DNA of 42,272 nucleotides from Clostridia bacterium (GCA_900754795.1 CAAEEA010000029.1:1-42272); one strand, 5' to 3'; positions 15,907-24,577 are shown, numbered from the stretch's first letter. Notes: a model not told the origin generated them from the letters alone. Program-made: numbers and translations.

Positions 15907-16480
15907 AATAATAAACAGGCGGCGCGAACCGCCGGATGGTATGGAAAAAGAAAAAATAATAATAGGAAAGATCGTAAACGCCGTCGGACTTAAAGGAGAG
16001 GTCAGGATATACAGCTATTCTGACAGGAAAGAGAGGTTCGGCGAGCTTGAAAGCTTTATACTGAGCGGAAAGGGCACAGACGTCCGCTGCAAAGTGGAAA
16101 AAGTAAGATATCAGAAGAACATGGTCATAGCAAAGCTCGCCGGGATCGACGACCGCGGCGGAGCGGAATCTCTGAGGGATAAATATGTGGCCATAACCGA
16201 AGATGAGCTGGCGGAACTGCCGGAAGATACTTTTTATATAAAAGATCTCATAGGCTGCCGTCTGATAAATGAAGAAACCGGCGGTGAGATCGGCGTCATA
16301 TCCGATGTGATACAGAATACCGCTCAGGATATCTACGCGGCAGACCTTCCGGGAGGAGAAACCGCCATGATCCCGGCCGTGGGAGAATTTATACGGAGGG
16401 TTGATATAAAAGCCCGTACTGTAACCGTCAGAGTGATACCCGGACTCCTGCCGGATACCGGATCGGAGGAAAAACCATGA
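15899..16480 (+). CDS. rimM: 16S rRNA processing protein RimM
   Basis: RimM has an N-terminal RimM domain (IIIGKIVNAVGLKGEVRIY) and a C-terminal PRC-barrel (DLIGCRLINEETGGEIGVISDV, AMIPAVGEFIRRVD). It assists 30S head maturation and binds S19. The start is uncertain. GTG 15899 has GGGAGG 5 nt upstream and gives 193 residues, while ATG 15941 is where family members normally begin but has only a weak site. The last 4 nt overlap trmD. Confidence 0.9.
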   Translation: MPIIINRRREPPDGMEKEKIIIGKIVNAVGLKGEVRIYSYSDRKERFGELESFILSGKGTDVRCKVEKVRYQKNMVIAKLAGIDDRGGAESLRDKYVAITEDELAELPEDTFYIKDLIGCRLINEETGGEIGVISDVIQNTAQDIYAADLPGGETAMIPAVGEFIRRVDIKARTVTVRVIPGLLPDTGSEEKP

Positions 16481-17220
16481 AGATAGACGTACTCACCCTT
16501 TTCCCCGAAATGTTCGCCGCGGTAACTGAAAGCAGCATCCTCGGCAGAGCCGCCGGAAAAGGCATAATCGAAGTGAATCCCGTCAATATCCGCGATTACA
16601 GTAATGATAAACACAAAAAGGCGGATGATACCCCTTTCGGGGGAGGACCGGGAATGGTGATGATGGCCGATCCGATTTTCAGAGCTCTGGAGGCTGCAGG
16701 CGCGGAAAATAAAAAGATAATATACATGTCGCCCCGGGGAAGACTGCTTGATATGGACAAGATAACCGAGCTGTCGGGGCTTTCGGATCTGGTGATACTG
16801 TGCGGCCATTATGAAGGGGTTGATCAGCGGGTGATAGACCGCTGGAATATGGAAGAAATCTCCATAGGAGATTATATCCTGACGGGGGGAGAACTTCCGG
16901 CCATGGTGCTCATAGACGCTGTCGCCCGCTTTTTGCCGGACGTACTGGGAAATTCCGCGTGTGCCGAAGACGAGTCTGTCTACTCGGGGCTGCTGGAGTG
17001 CGATCAGTATACAAAGCCGAGAGCATACCGGAATATGGAAGTGCCGGAAATTCTTACCGGGGGAAATCACAGAATGATACACCTCTGGCAGTACCGAAAC
17101 TCCCTCGAACTGACCAGAAAACGGCGTCCCGACATGTGGGAGGCCTATCTGGCAAAGGAAAAAAATCTCACAAAGGATGAGAAAAAAATATTAGACGAGG
17201 TTGTGTCAAAACCCCTTTAG
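16477..17220 (+). CDS. trmD: tRNA (guanine-N1-)-methyltransferase TrmD
   Basis: A 247-residue SPOUT methyltransferase making m1G37 in tRNA to prevent frameshifting. It shows MKIDVLTLFPEMF, DDTPFGGGPGMVM, and the knot segments ILCGHYEGVDQRV and SIGDYILTGGELPAM. It overlaps rimM by 4 nt. The usual next gene rplS is not present; a new promoter starts directly after. Confidence 0.97.
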   Translation: MKIDVLTLFPEMFAAVTESSILGRAAGKGIIEVNPVNIRDYSNDKHKKADDTPFGGGPGMVMMADPIFRALEAAGAENKKIIYMSPRGRLLDMDKITELSGLSDLVILCGHYEGVDQRVIDRWNMEEISIGDYILTGGELPAMVLIDAVARFLPDVLGNSACAEDESVYSGLLECDQYTKPRAYRNMEVPEILTGGNHRMIHLWQYRNSLELTRKRRPDMWEAYLAKEKNLTKDEKKILDEVVSKPL

Positions 17221-17225
17221 AAATG

Positions 17226-17254
17226 TTGTATTATACAATATTTTGTGCTACAAT
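17226..17254 (+). promoter_or_regulatory. Promoter for the HlyD-like/yggS/sepF operon
   Basis: TTGTAT (17226-17231) and TACAAT (17249-17254) are separated by 17 bp and lie 17 nt before the start codon at 17272, giving a very short leader. Confidence 0.6.
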
Positions 17255-17271
17255 ACCGACAAGGGGAAAAG

Positions 17272-18213
17272 ATGAAAAAGAATAATGATCATTTGACGGT
17301 AAAAAAAGGACTGGTCATCTTCGCGGTCCTCTTTGTGCTGCTGTATATAATAATATATATCGTGCCCCGGGTGTTCGATATTTTCATATCCACTTACTTG
17401 GCCGAATACGGTACTCTTGAAGTAAAACAGGAAGCCGAATGCCTTATCGTAAGAAACGAAAAAGTGTACAAGGCTCTTTCTTCCGGATCTGTGGAGCGGC
17501 TTGCGGAGGACGGGCAGCTGCTGAGAGCGGGTTCGCCGGTGGTTTCCGTCGGAGGCGGCGAAGAAGAGTCGGACATGAGAGGCGTTGTGAGCTATCGCTC
17601 CGACGGCTTTGAGAGCCGGTTCACGCCTGAGAATATGGCCGATCTGACGGCAGATTCCCTTGCTTCTTACCGCGACAGCGAGAGCAGAGTCACGGAGGCG
17701 GCGGGAGATACCGCTGAAGCGGGGGACGTCATCTTTAAGATAATAGATAACAGTCAGTGGTATATGGTCTGCTGGATGAGCGAAGAAGAAGCTTCCATAT
17801 TTTCTGAGGGAAGCAGCGTTTCTGTGAGACCGGACGGTGAAAATGAAGTAGAAATGACTGTTTACAGTCTGACGGCGCAGGATGAAGAACGGCGCGTCAT
17901 TTTGTCATGTAACAGATTCTATGAAGGATTTGACAAGTACCGCGTCGTGGATTGTGAGATCATCGCCTCCGCCTACAGCGGAATCATACTCGAAACTGAC
18001 AGCATAGTCGAAGAAGACGGAGTCAGAGGAGTTTATGTCGTGGACAAATTCGGCGAAAATAATTTTACGCCTGTAAATATATTATCTTCCCAGGGAGGAA
18101 AGACCGTGGTACAGAGAAACTTTTTCTATGACGCGGAAGGCAATTCTGTAGCTACGGTGAGCACCTATGACGAAGTGTTAAGACATGCCAAAAATGACGA
18201 AACTGAGGGGTGA
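17272..18213 (+). CDS. HlyD-like membrane-anchored adaptor protein
   Basis: The 313-residue protein has one N-terminal membrane helix (about residues 12-35) and then a long extracytoplasmic part with a HlyD/biotinyl-lipoyl-like arrangement: an early half-motif near GSPVVSVGGG and a late half near AEAGDVIFKIIDN, then beta-rich domains. Proteins like this commonly lie just upstream of yggS-sepF in Clostridia. No MFP partner transporter is adjacent, so an efflux role is not shown; an envelope or division role is suggested only by location. The start at 17272 follows AAGGGGAAAAG. Confidence 0.7.
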   Translation: MKKNNDHLTVKKGLVIFAVLFVLLYIIIYIVPRVFDIFISTYLAEYGTLEVKQEAECLIVRNEKVYKALSSGSVERLAEDGQLLRAGSPVVSVGGGEEESDMRGVVSYRSDGFESRFTPENMADLTADSLASYRDSESRVTEAAGDTAEAGDVIFKIIDNSQWYMVCWMSEEEASIFSEGSSVSVRPDGENEVEMTVYSLTAQDEERRVILSCNRFYEGFDKYRVVDCEIIASAYSGIILETDSIVEEDGVRGVYVVDKFGENNFTPVNILSSQGGKTVVQRNFFYDAEGNSVATVSTYDEVLRHAKNDETEG

Positions 18214-18218
18214 TAAAA

Positions 18219-18923
18219 ATGTCAATAGAGGCAAACATAAAACATGTCAGAGAACTTAAAGACAGAGCGGCCGAAAGATCGGGGCGCAGCGGCGATGACG
18301 TGCTTCTGGTGGCGGTGACAAAGCTTCACAGCCCGGAGGAGATCAACGAGGCCATACACTGCGGCATAACTGATATCGGCGAGAACAAAGTCCAGGAGAT
18401 AATGGACAAGTATGACAAAGTAGAACCTGTAAGATGGCATCTGATCGGTCATCTTCAAACCAACAAGGTAAAATATATCATTGATAAAGTCTGCATGATC
18501 CATTCAGTGGATTCCCTCCATCTTGCAAAGGAGATAGACAAGAGAGCCGCGCAGCGCGGACTGACCATGGACATACTGATTCAGGTCAATTCGGCCATGG
18601 AGGAAAGCAAATTCGGAATAACCACCGGCGAGACCGGACAGATGATAAACGATATACTGCAGCAGTGCCCTAACGTCAGGATAAGAGGGCTGATGTGCAT
18701 CGCTCCTTTTGAGGAGGATCCCGATGAAGCGCGGGTATATTTCGCGGAGGTCAAAAAACTGTACGACCGGTACGGCAGGACAGAGCATCCGAACCTTGAC
18801 TTCAGGTATCTTTCCATGGGAATGTCAAACGATTTCGAGGTGGCTATAGAAGAAGGATCCAACCTTATCCGGGTGGGGACTTCCATATTCGGAGCGAGAG
18901 ATTACTCTAAAAAAATGGGTTGA
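18219..18923 (+). CDS. yggS: PLP-homeostasis protein YggS/YlmE
   Basis: A 234-residue single-domain PLP-binding barrel. PLP attaches to K35 in LLVAVTKLHSPEEI, and WHLIGHLQTNKVKYI, the FRYLSMGMSNDFEVAI region and IRVGTSIFGAR are family signatures. It controls vitamin B6 pools and has no known enzymatic reaction. In Gram-positives it precedes sepF, as here. ATG 18219 is preferred over the GTG three codons earlier because of GAGGGG spacing. Confidence 0.95.
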   Translation: MSIEANIKHVRELKDRAAERSGRSGDDVLLVAVTKLHSPEEINEAIHCGITDIGENKVQEIMDKYDKVEPVRWHLIGHLQTNKVKYIIDKVCMIHSVDSLHLAKEIDKRAAQRGLTMDILIQVNSAMEESKFGITTGETGQMINDILQQCPNVRIRGLMCIAPFEEDPDEARVYFAEVKKLYDRYGRTEHPNLDFRYLSMGMSNDFEVAIEEGSNLIRVGTSIFGARDYSKKMG

Positions 18924-18943
18924 AATACGAGGAGGAAAAAATA

Positions 18944-19441
18944 ATGGGACTGTCAGATACTTTTAAAAAGCTTGTGGGTATCGAGGATGTAGAAGAAGAA
19001 TTCGATGAAGAAGAAGTAGAAGCCGAAAAGGAAAGGATTTCCCGGGAAGCGCCTCGCAGGCAGCAGACCGAATATAAACCGCCGAAACAGGCTTCCGTAT
19101 CAGAAGCTTCCAAAGCCGTACCGGTGGAGAGAAGAATCTCCGTAGCAGGCACCAGCGCTTTCAAGCTTGTGGTGATTGAACCCAAGAGCTTTGAAGAGTG
19201 TCCGAAACTGGTAGACAGCCTTAAAGGCAGAAGACCGGTAATCATCAATCTTGAAAAGATAGAAACCGAGACCGCGAAAAAAATATTTGATTTTCTCAGC
19301 GGAGCGACATATGCTTTAAACGGCAATGTTCAGAAAGTGGCTAACAATATCTTCATTTTCGCGCCTGAAAGCGTTGATATTGCCGCAAATCATGACGAAA
19401 GGGGATTCGACTTCGGGGGAAACAAGAACCCGTGGAGATAG
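18944..19441 (+). CDS. sepF: Cell division protein SepF
   Basis: The 165-residue protein has the N-terminal membrane-targeting amphipathic helix (GLSDTFKKLVGIED), an acidic and variable linker, and the C-terminal SepF domain (FKLVVIEPKSFEECPKLVDSL and FDFLSGATYALNGNVQKV). It anchors FtsZ filaments to the membrane and forms rings. GAGGAGG lies just upstream of the ATG. Confidence 0.95.
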   Translation: MGLSDTFKKLVGIEDVEEEFDEEEVEAEKERISREAPRRQQTEYKPPKQASVSEASKAVPVERRISVAGTSAFKLVVIEPKSFEECPKLVDSLKGRRPVIINLEKIETETAKKIFDFLSGATYALNGNVQKVANNIFIFAPESVDIAANHDERGFDFGGNKNPWR

Positions 19442-19456
19442 GAAAACAGAAATAAT

Positions 19457-19738
19457 ATGCAAGCTACACTTGTTTACGCGATATATCTGTTCTGCAACAT
19501 TTTAGTTGCGGCGCTGCTGATACGCGCTCTGATGAGCTGGTTTGTAAACGATCCTTACAGCACTCTGGGCAGGATATACGGAGCCGTCATCAGATTTACC
19601 GAACCGATAGTGCTGCCGTTCAGAAAACTTCTGAGCCGGTTTAATACCGGTATGTTCGACTTTTCTCTGGTGCTTGCCATGATCGTGATCGAGATGGCCG
19701 GAAATATTATTTCCAGACTTATAATCATGATTTTCTGA
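19457..19738 (+). CDS. yggT: YggT-family membrane protein
   Basis: A 93-residue protein with two membrane helices flanking the conserved SWFVNDPYSTLGRIYGAVIRFTEP loop region, typical of YggT/YlmG. It lies in the canonical yggS-sepF-yggT-divIVA order and is linked to division or envelope function. Its exact role is unknown. Confidence 0.93.
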   Translation: MQATLVYAIYLFCNILVAALLIRALMSWFVNDPYSTLGRIYGAVIRFTEPIVLPFRKLLSRFNTGMFDFSLVLAMIVIEMAGNIISRLIIMIF

Positions 19739-19759
19739 TATGAATAGACGGAGGGACTT

Positions 19760-20350
19760 ATGATAACACCTGCTGACATTGAATATAAGGAATTTACCAA
19801 AGCCGTAAGGGGATACAAGGAAGAAGAAGTAGACGAATTTCTTGACCTTATCATAGTCGACATGGAAAACCTGATAAGAGAAAACAAAAAACTCAAAGCG
19901 GATCTCGAAAAAGCCCGCACTCAGGTAAACCAGCATGTAAATACGGAGACTTCCGTGTATGAGACTCTCGAATCGGCAAAATCTCTGATGAACGATATTG
20001 CCGCCAGCGCTGAGAGACGGGCGGAGGTTCTGCTCAAAAATGCCGAGATGGAGGCTTCTCTCATCACAAAAGAAGCGAAAGATTCCATATCACGGCTCAC
20101 AGATGAGGGCAACAGACTGAGATCACGGGTAGAGGAACTCAAGGCCAGATACAGAAAACTCCTCCAGGACGAGATAGACAGGATAGATTATTCTGCTTCC
20201 GATATACTGGCTGATTTTGAAAGGGATTTTATGGGTCAGCCTCAGCCGTCCCGTCCCGTTCCGGAGGCTCCCGCGGAAGACAGAGCTCCGGCGGAACAGC
20301 CCGAAGCAAAGCAGGATCTTTCCAAGACAATAGTAAATTTAAGAAAGTAG
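19760..20350 (+). CDS. divIVA: DivIVA-domain protein
   Basis: The 196-residue protein starts with the DivIVA lipid-binding domain (ITPADIEYKEFTKAVRGYKEEEVDEFLD region), followed by a long coiled coil with two blocks (about 40-70 and 80-150) and a disordered Pro/Ala/Glu tail. It localises to curved membrane at septum and poles and recruits partners. GGAGGG lies upstream of the ATG. Confidence 0.94.
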   Translation: MITPADIEYKEFTKAVRGYKEEEVDEFLDLIIVDMENLIRENKKLKADLEKARTQVNQHVNTETSVYETLESAKSLMNDIAASAERRAEVLLKNAEMEASLITKEAKDSISRLTDEGNRLRSRVEELKARYRKLLQDEIDRIDYSASDILADFERDFMGQPQPSRPVPEAPAEDRAPAEQPEAKQDLSKTIVNLRK

Positions 20351-20387
20351 GAGGACTTCCGTCCGGCTTGCGCCGGACGGTTTAATG
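20349..20387 (+). promoter_or_regulatory. lspA Shine-Dalgarno separated from its AUG by a hairpin
   Basis: AGGAGG (20349-20354) is 30 nt before the ATG at 20385. Between them a 9-bp perfect stem (CCGTCCGGC at 20359-20367 with 20372-20380) and TTGC tetraloop would fold. Removing the hairpin leaves 4 + 4 nt, a normal 8-nt spacing. Confidence 0.6.
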
Positions 20388-20858
20388 ATGAAAAAATTCA
20401 GGTATTTTTGGATCGTGGGAATATTTCTTGCTGATCAGATATTGAAGCTGTATATCAGAAGCACCATGTACATAGGAGAAAGCATTCCTGTCATAAAGGA
20501 CGTGTTTCATATCACTTATGTGAGGAACACAGGGGGAGCCTTCAGCATATTCGCGGGACACGGAATGATACTTGTGGTGATACCCCTTGCCGCGATCATT
20601 TTCGCCATATGGTATATGGAAAAACATCTCGACGCTCACTGGAGCCTGTTCGGCGCCCTGTCGCTGATAATAGCGGGCGGTATCGGCAATCTGGCTGACA
20701 GGATAGCTTTGGGATTTGTTACGGACATGTTTGATTTCAGATTTTTTCCGGTGTTCAATATAGCGGATATTTCTGTGTGTGTGGGAGCGGGTCTGCTCGT
20801 TCTGTACACTTTCGTATACGCTTCGCCGGAAAAAGAGACCGGAGGAACCGGCGCGTGA
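20385..20858 (+). CDS. lspA: Lipoprotein signal peptidase (signal peptidase II)
   Basis: A 157-residue, four-helix membrane aspartyl protease that cleaves prolipoprotein signal peptides. The catalytic aspartates are D105 (GNLADRI) and D128 (FNIADISV); YVRNTGGAFSIF is also conserved. The start is ATG 20385 or 20388; no Shine-Dalgarno is directly adjacent (see the hairpin entry). Confidence 0.95.
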   Translation: MMKKFRYFWIVGIFLADQILKLYIRSTMYIGESIPVIKDVFHITYVRNTGGAFSIFAGHGMILVVIPLAAIIFAIWYMEKHLDAHWSLFGALSLIIAGGIGNLADRIALGFVTDMFDFRFFPVFNIADISVCVGAGLLVLYTFVYASPEKETGGTGA

Positions 20859-20868
20859 GGCCAGATTT

Positions 20869-21807
20869 ATGACAGAACCGGAAAGATACACATTTTTAAC
20901 AGATGAAGAATCAGAGAGCACCAGATTGGATTTAGTGCTCTCTTTACAGCTTGCGGAGGTTTCGCGCAGTTTTGTGCAAAAGCTCATTGAGCGTGGGAAT
21001 GTTCTTATAAACGGAACCGTATGTACTTCAAAGAAATATAAAGTATGCCGGGGAGACAGGATAGAACTCATACTTCCTCCGCCAAAAGAGATAGAGGCTC
21101 TGCCAGAAGACATCCCGCTGGATATAGTTTATGAGGATGATGATCTGCTTGTTGTCAACAAGCCCCGCGGCATGGTAGTACACCCCGCTCCCGGCAATGA
21201 AAGCGGCACTCTTGTAAACGCCGTTTTGTATCACTGCGGAGACAGCCTTTCTTCTATAAACGGACAGATGAGACCGGGCATAGTGCACCGTATAGACAAA
21301 GACACGAGCGGCCTGCTGGTGGTCGCCAAAAATGACGCGGCTCACCGGTCCCTTTCGCGGCAGCTTGCCGGCCATACCATAACCAGGCGGTATGACGCTC
21401 TGATATTTGACAATCTTAAAGAAGACACGGGAACTGTGGACGCGCCGATAGGCAGAGATCCGTTTAACCGGCTGAGGCAGGCCGTGATAACCGACGGCAG
21501 GCATACCGCCAGGAGAGCTGTGACCCACTGGGAAGTAAAAGAAAGATTCGGCCGTTTTACCCTTATAGAAGCAAGGCTCGAAACAGGAAGGACTCATCAG
21601 ATACGCGTACACATGGCGTGGATCGGACACCCGCTGGTGGGAGATATGGTATACGGACCGCGCCGGCAGCCTTTCAATGTCAGCGGTCAGCTGCTGCATG
21701 CGGGAGTTTTGGGATTTGTCCACCCGACAAGCGGCCGTTACATGGAATTCAGCTGCGGGAGACCGGAAGTATTTGAATCTGCGCTAAGGAGTCTCAGAAA
21801 GAAATGA
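20869..21807 (+). CDS. RluD-type 23S rRNA pseudouridine synthase
   Basis: The 312-residue protein has an S4 RNA-binding domain (about 18-75) and the pseudouridine synthase core with catalytic D145 in VHRIDKDTSGLLVV, plus ETGRTHQIRVHMAWIGHPLVGD. Next to lspA this is the usual RluD/YlyB position. The start at 20869 follows GAGG and lies 10 nt after lspA. Exact rRNA target is inferred only. Confidence 0.93.
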   Translation: MTEPERYTFLTDEESESTRLDLVLSLQLAEVSRSFVQKLIERGNVLINGTVCTSKKYKVCRGDRIELILPPPKEIEALPEDIPLDIVYEDDDLLVVNKPRGMVVHPAPGNESGTLVNAVLYHCGDSLSSINGQMRPGIVHRIDKDTSGLLVVAKNDAAHRSLSRQLAGHTITRRYDALIFDNLKEDTGTVDAPIGRDPFNRLRQAVITDGRHTARRAVTHWEVKERFGRFTLIEARLETGRTHQIRVHMAWIGHPLVGDMVYGPRRQPFNVSGQLLHAGVLGFVHPTSGRYMEFSCGRPEVFESALRSLRKK

Positions 21808-22487
21808 AAAAGATTACACTCAGTCCCGGAGCCATGCTGTCTCCGGTGCCGGCCGTAATGGTGTCCTGCGGCCGGGGCGATGAAAAGAACATAATAACAA
21901 TAGCCTGGACGGGGATAATCAACTCCCGGCCTCCGATGACTTACATATCGGTGAGAAAATCACGCCATTCCCACGGGATAATCTCCGGGGAGAAAGAGTT
22001 TGTCATCAATCTTACCACAGAAGATCTCGCTTCTGCGGCGGACTGGTGCGGCGTGAAGTCCGGGGCGGATCATGACAAGTTCAGTGAAATGAAGCTTACT
22101 CCGGTGGACTGCGACAAGGTGAGCTGCCCCATGATAGGAGAATCTCCCGTAAATCTTGAATGTAAGGTCAAAGAGATTCACAGCTATCCGAGTCACGATA
22201 TGTTCGTGGCAGAGATAGTCGGCATACATGTATCCCCTGAGATAATGGATGAAGACGGCCGTGTGTCATATGAGAAAGCGGGACTTCTGGCATATGTTCA
22301 CGGCATGTATTACGGAATAAAGAAAAATCCTGTCGGCCGTTTCGGATTTTCGGTAATGAAGCGAAAGACGAAAAAGAGACTTAACCGTGAGGCGCGTACA
22401 GGGCGAAGAGCCGGCGGACGTAAGGATACCGGACGCGGCAGAATCGCCGGCAAACGCGGCGCCTCAGCGGCTCGCAGGAGCCGCTGA
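21804..22487 (+). CDS. Flavin reductase-like protein with an Arg/Lys-rich tail
   Basis: The first 190 residues match the flavin reductase-like (flavoredoxin) fold: LSPGAMLSPVPAVMVSCGRG, TIAWTGIINSRPPMTYISVR, and EFVINLTTEDLASAADWCGVKSG. The last 40 residues, from KRKTKKR onward, are almost all Arg, Lys, Gly and Ala, as in nucleic-acid-binding tails. It overlaps the rRNA pseudouridine synthase by 4 nt (ATGA). Length is longer than usual because of the tail. The end of the gene doubles as a terminator stem. Confidence 0.85.
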   Translation: MKKITLSPGAMLSPVPAVMVSCGRGDEKNIITIAWTGIINSRPPMTYISVRKSRHSHGIISGEKEFVINLTTEDLASAADWCGVKSGADHDKFSEMKLTPVDCDKVSCPMIGESPVNLECKVKEIHSYPSHDMFVAEIVGIHVSPEIMDEDGRVSYEKAGLLAYVHGMYYGIKKNPVGRFGFSVMKRKTKKRLNREARTGRRAGGRKDTGRGRIAGKRGASAARRSR

Positions 22488-22493
22488 GGGTTT
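22462..22493 (+). terminator. Terminator overlapping the flavoprotein stop codon
   Basis: A 12-bp perfect stem (CCTCAGCGGCTC at 22462-22473 with 22478-22489) and GCAG loop overlap the TGA stop. Only GTTT follows, so termination may be incomplete. Confidence 0.6.
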
Positions 22494-22578
22494 GCGCGGG
22501 AACATCGCGCGAATTTGCCGATCATGGAAAAAGTGATAGGGTCCTTTGAGATTTGTTTTGCTTTTTTATGGATTACTC

Positions 22579-22683
22579 TCAAGTACGGCGTTTGATATAC
22601 TCGATGCAATCTTCGCACACATAACCGCATTTGAACGTAATGTTGTTATGGATGTTCCCGCACAGAGAGCAGCGATGTCTCAT
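22579..22683 (-). CDS. Tiny zinc-ribbon protein (34 residues)
   Basis: This small frame encodes MRHRCSLCGNI followed by a Cys at 19 and CEDC at 23-26, ending in a basic EYIKRRT. The two CxxC pairs are spaced as in a zinc ribbon. AAAAGGAGG lies 7 nt upstream of the ATG, an excellent site. The layout resembles small CxxC-CxxC proteins such as the sigma-G inhibitor Gin, but it is shorter and I cannot assign it. It sits alone between the two flanking genes and is transcribed toward the flavoprotein. Confidence 0.65.
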   Translation of the reverse strand: MRHRCSLCGNIHNNITFKCGYVCEDCIEYIKRRT

Positions 22684-22829
22684 ATCAATACCTCCTTTTG
22701 TGTACAGCTAAGCCGTACTCAAGATGTATTTTAATAATAGATCGTATGAACAGATAAGCAATACAAAAAGAACAAAAAAGGCAATATTTGACATTTTTAT
22801 GTAAAATATTGTAATTAAATCGTGAAAAA

Positions 22830-22859
22830 CATAAAACCGGGGTTTGCCCCGGTTTTATG
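22830..22859 (-). terminator. Terminator of rqcH
   Basis: A 13-bp perfect stem (22830-22842 with 22847-22859) and a 4-nt loop lie two nt beyond the rqcH stop. On the minus strand TTTTT follows. Confidence 0.9.
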
Positions 22860-22861
22860 CT

Positions 22862-24577
22862 TTACAGTTTGTTTATATTTGATTCTTCTTCCGTATCCGG
22901 ATTTTCAGGAAGCCGAGGATTCACCCATACGGTTCTGTTATGGGTAAATATCACCATGCCCGGTTTCGCGCCCTGAGGTTTTTTGACGTATCTTACCGGC
23001 ACATAGTCTACGGGCACGTTTTCCGAATCCCTGCCTTTGCTGTGGTAGGCCGCTATGGCCGCCGCCTGATATATAACTTCGGCAGAAGGCTCTTTGCAGC
23101 CGTCTGACCAGTTCTGAAGTATCACGTGAGATCCCGGGATGTCTTTGGTATGGAGCCAGTAATCTCCGGCTGACGCGGCGCGGAAAGTCAGATAGTCGTT
23201 TTCCCGGTTGTTTCTGCCTGCCAGCACTCTCGCTCCGCCCAGAAGGTCATATCTGTAAGGTCTGGCCTGAAACTTCTTTTCTCTGAATCCGCCTGGTATT
23301 TTGCGGCGGCGTATGTACCCGCCCTCTTCAAGCTCATTTCTGAGCGCGTCGACGTCTTCTGCCGATCCGGCGTTTTCAAGATAGGTAAGGACAGATTCAA
23401 GATATGATAATTCTTCGGCGGCGGCCCGGAGCTGCAGCTGCTTTTCTTTAACGGCGGTTTTGGCTTTGCCGTATTTCTTAAAATAGTTCTGGGCGTTTTT
23501 CGCCGGACTGTATCTCGGATCAAGAGGTATGGTAACACGGCTGCCGTCATAATAATTCAGAACCGTGGCCGACTTGTCTCCCGGCCTGATCTGATGGAGC
23601 GAAGCGGTGAGAAGCTCGCCGTACAGCCTGAGGTTTTCGGAATTTTCCGCCTTGAGAAGATCTTCGTTGAGACGCTGCTGCTTAAGACGCAGCTTATCTG
23701 TCTGGGACGAAACCGACCTTATAAGGGACGAGGCCTTCTGGTGAATCCTGTTGGTGCTCTTTTTGTGAACGTAAAAATAATCGAGGCAGCTTTCCATGTC
23801 GTCAAAGCGGATGGCGCGGCACACCTCCTCATATTCGGAAAGAGGCACGGGATAAAATTCCTTTGGAACATTTTTTTCGTCACAGTATACGACAGGCGCC
23901 GTTTTTTCGTTTTCTGCCGCCGATATAACCTTTTTTAGATAGGAATAAGGCTCGTCCTGAGCCGAAAGTTCTTCGGCAAAGGCTGAGGAAATACCGCCGA
24001 CAGTATGCTGGACAGAACCGGGATCGTCCGGAATTGCCGTATCTTCTGTTATCAGGCGGAAAGGTATCTTGTCCTGCTTTGGAGGATATTTATAAGGAAG
24101 GCCGGGCAGGATCTGTCTGAATCTGTTCACATCTATGGAAATGTGCTTGATAGCGTCGATTATCCTGCCGTTTGCGATGTCAACGAGCACGATGTTGCTG
24201 TGTTTCCCCATGATCTCAAATATGAGACGCCTTGATACGGCAAAACCCAGTTCGTTGAGCGTCTCTATGTCGATCTCGATGATGCGTTCGCTGTCTTTCT
24301 GACGGACGCTTGTTATGCGGCCGTTCTGAATATGCTTTCGCATGAGCATGCAAAAAGAAAAAGGCGCAGGCGGATTGCTTATGCTTTCTCCTGTAAGGTG
24401 CACCCTTGACGCGGCGGGATCCACAGAAGCGAAAAGCTTCATATTGCCTTTTTTTGTATGTATTATAAGCACCAGCTCGTCGGATTCGGGCTGGTATACC
24501 TTGTCTATTTTTCCAAGGGTGATCCGGTTCGCGAGTTCCCGGGCCACCGCCATGGTGACTATACCGTCATATGCCAT
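22862..24577 (-). CDS. rqcH: Ribosome quality control protein RqcH (NFACT family)
   Basis: The 571-residue protein has NFACT-N at the start (MAYDGIVTMAVAREL, PPAPFSFCMLMRKH), helix-hairpin-helix and coiled-coil parts in the middle (about 270-420), and NFACT-R at the end with DYWLHTKDIPGSHVIL. RqcH binds 50S subunits with stalled peptidyl-tRNA and adds C-terminal alanine tails. It was earlier described as a fibronectin-binding protein. The start is 24577, after GGGGAGGA; an upstream ATG in the same frame is rejected. Confidence 0.93.
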   Translation of the reverse strand: MAYDGIVTMAVARELANRITLGKIDKVYQPESDELVLIIHTKKGNMKLFASVDPAASRVHLTGESISNPPAPFSFCMLMRKHIQNGRITSVRQKDSERIIEIDIETLNELGFAVSRRLIFEIMGKHSNIVLVDIANGRIIDAIKHISIDVNRFRQILPGLPYKYPPKQDKIPFRLITEDTAIPDDPGSVQHTVGGISSAFAEELSAQDEPYSYLKKVISAAENEKTAPVVYCDEKNVPKEFYPVPLSEYEEVCRAIRFDDMESCLDYFYVHKKSTNRIHQKASSLIRSVSSQTDKLRLKQQRLNEDLLKAENSENLRLYGELLTASLHQIRPGDKSATVLNYYDGSRVTIPLDPRYSPAKNAQNYFKKYGKAKTAVKEKQLQLRAAAEELSYLESVLTYLENAGSAEDVDALRNELEEGGYIRRRKIPGGFREKKFQARPYRYDLLGGARVLAGRNNRENDYLTFRAASAGDYWLHTKDIPGSHVILQNWSDGCKEPSAEVIYQAAAIAAYHSKGRDSENVPVDYVPVRYVKKPQGAKPGMVIFTHNRTVWVNPRLPENPDTEEESNINKL

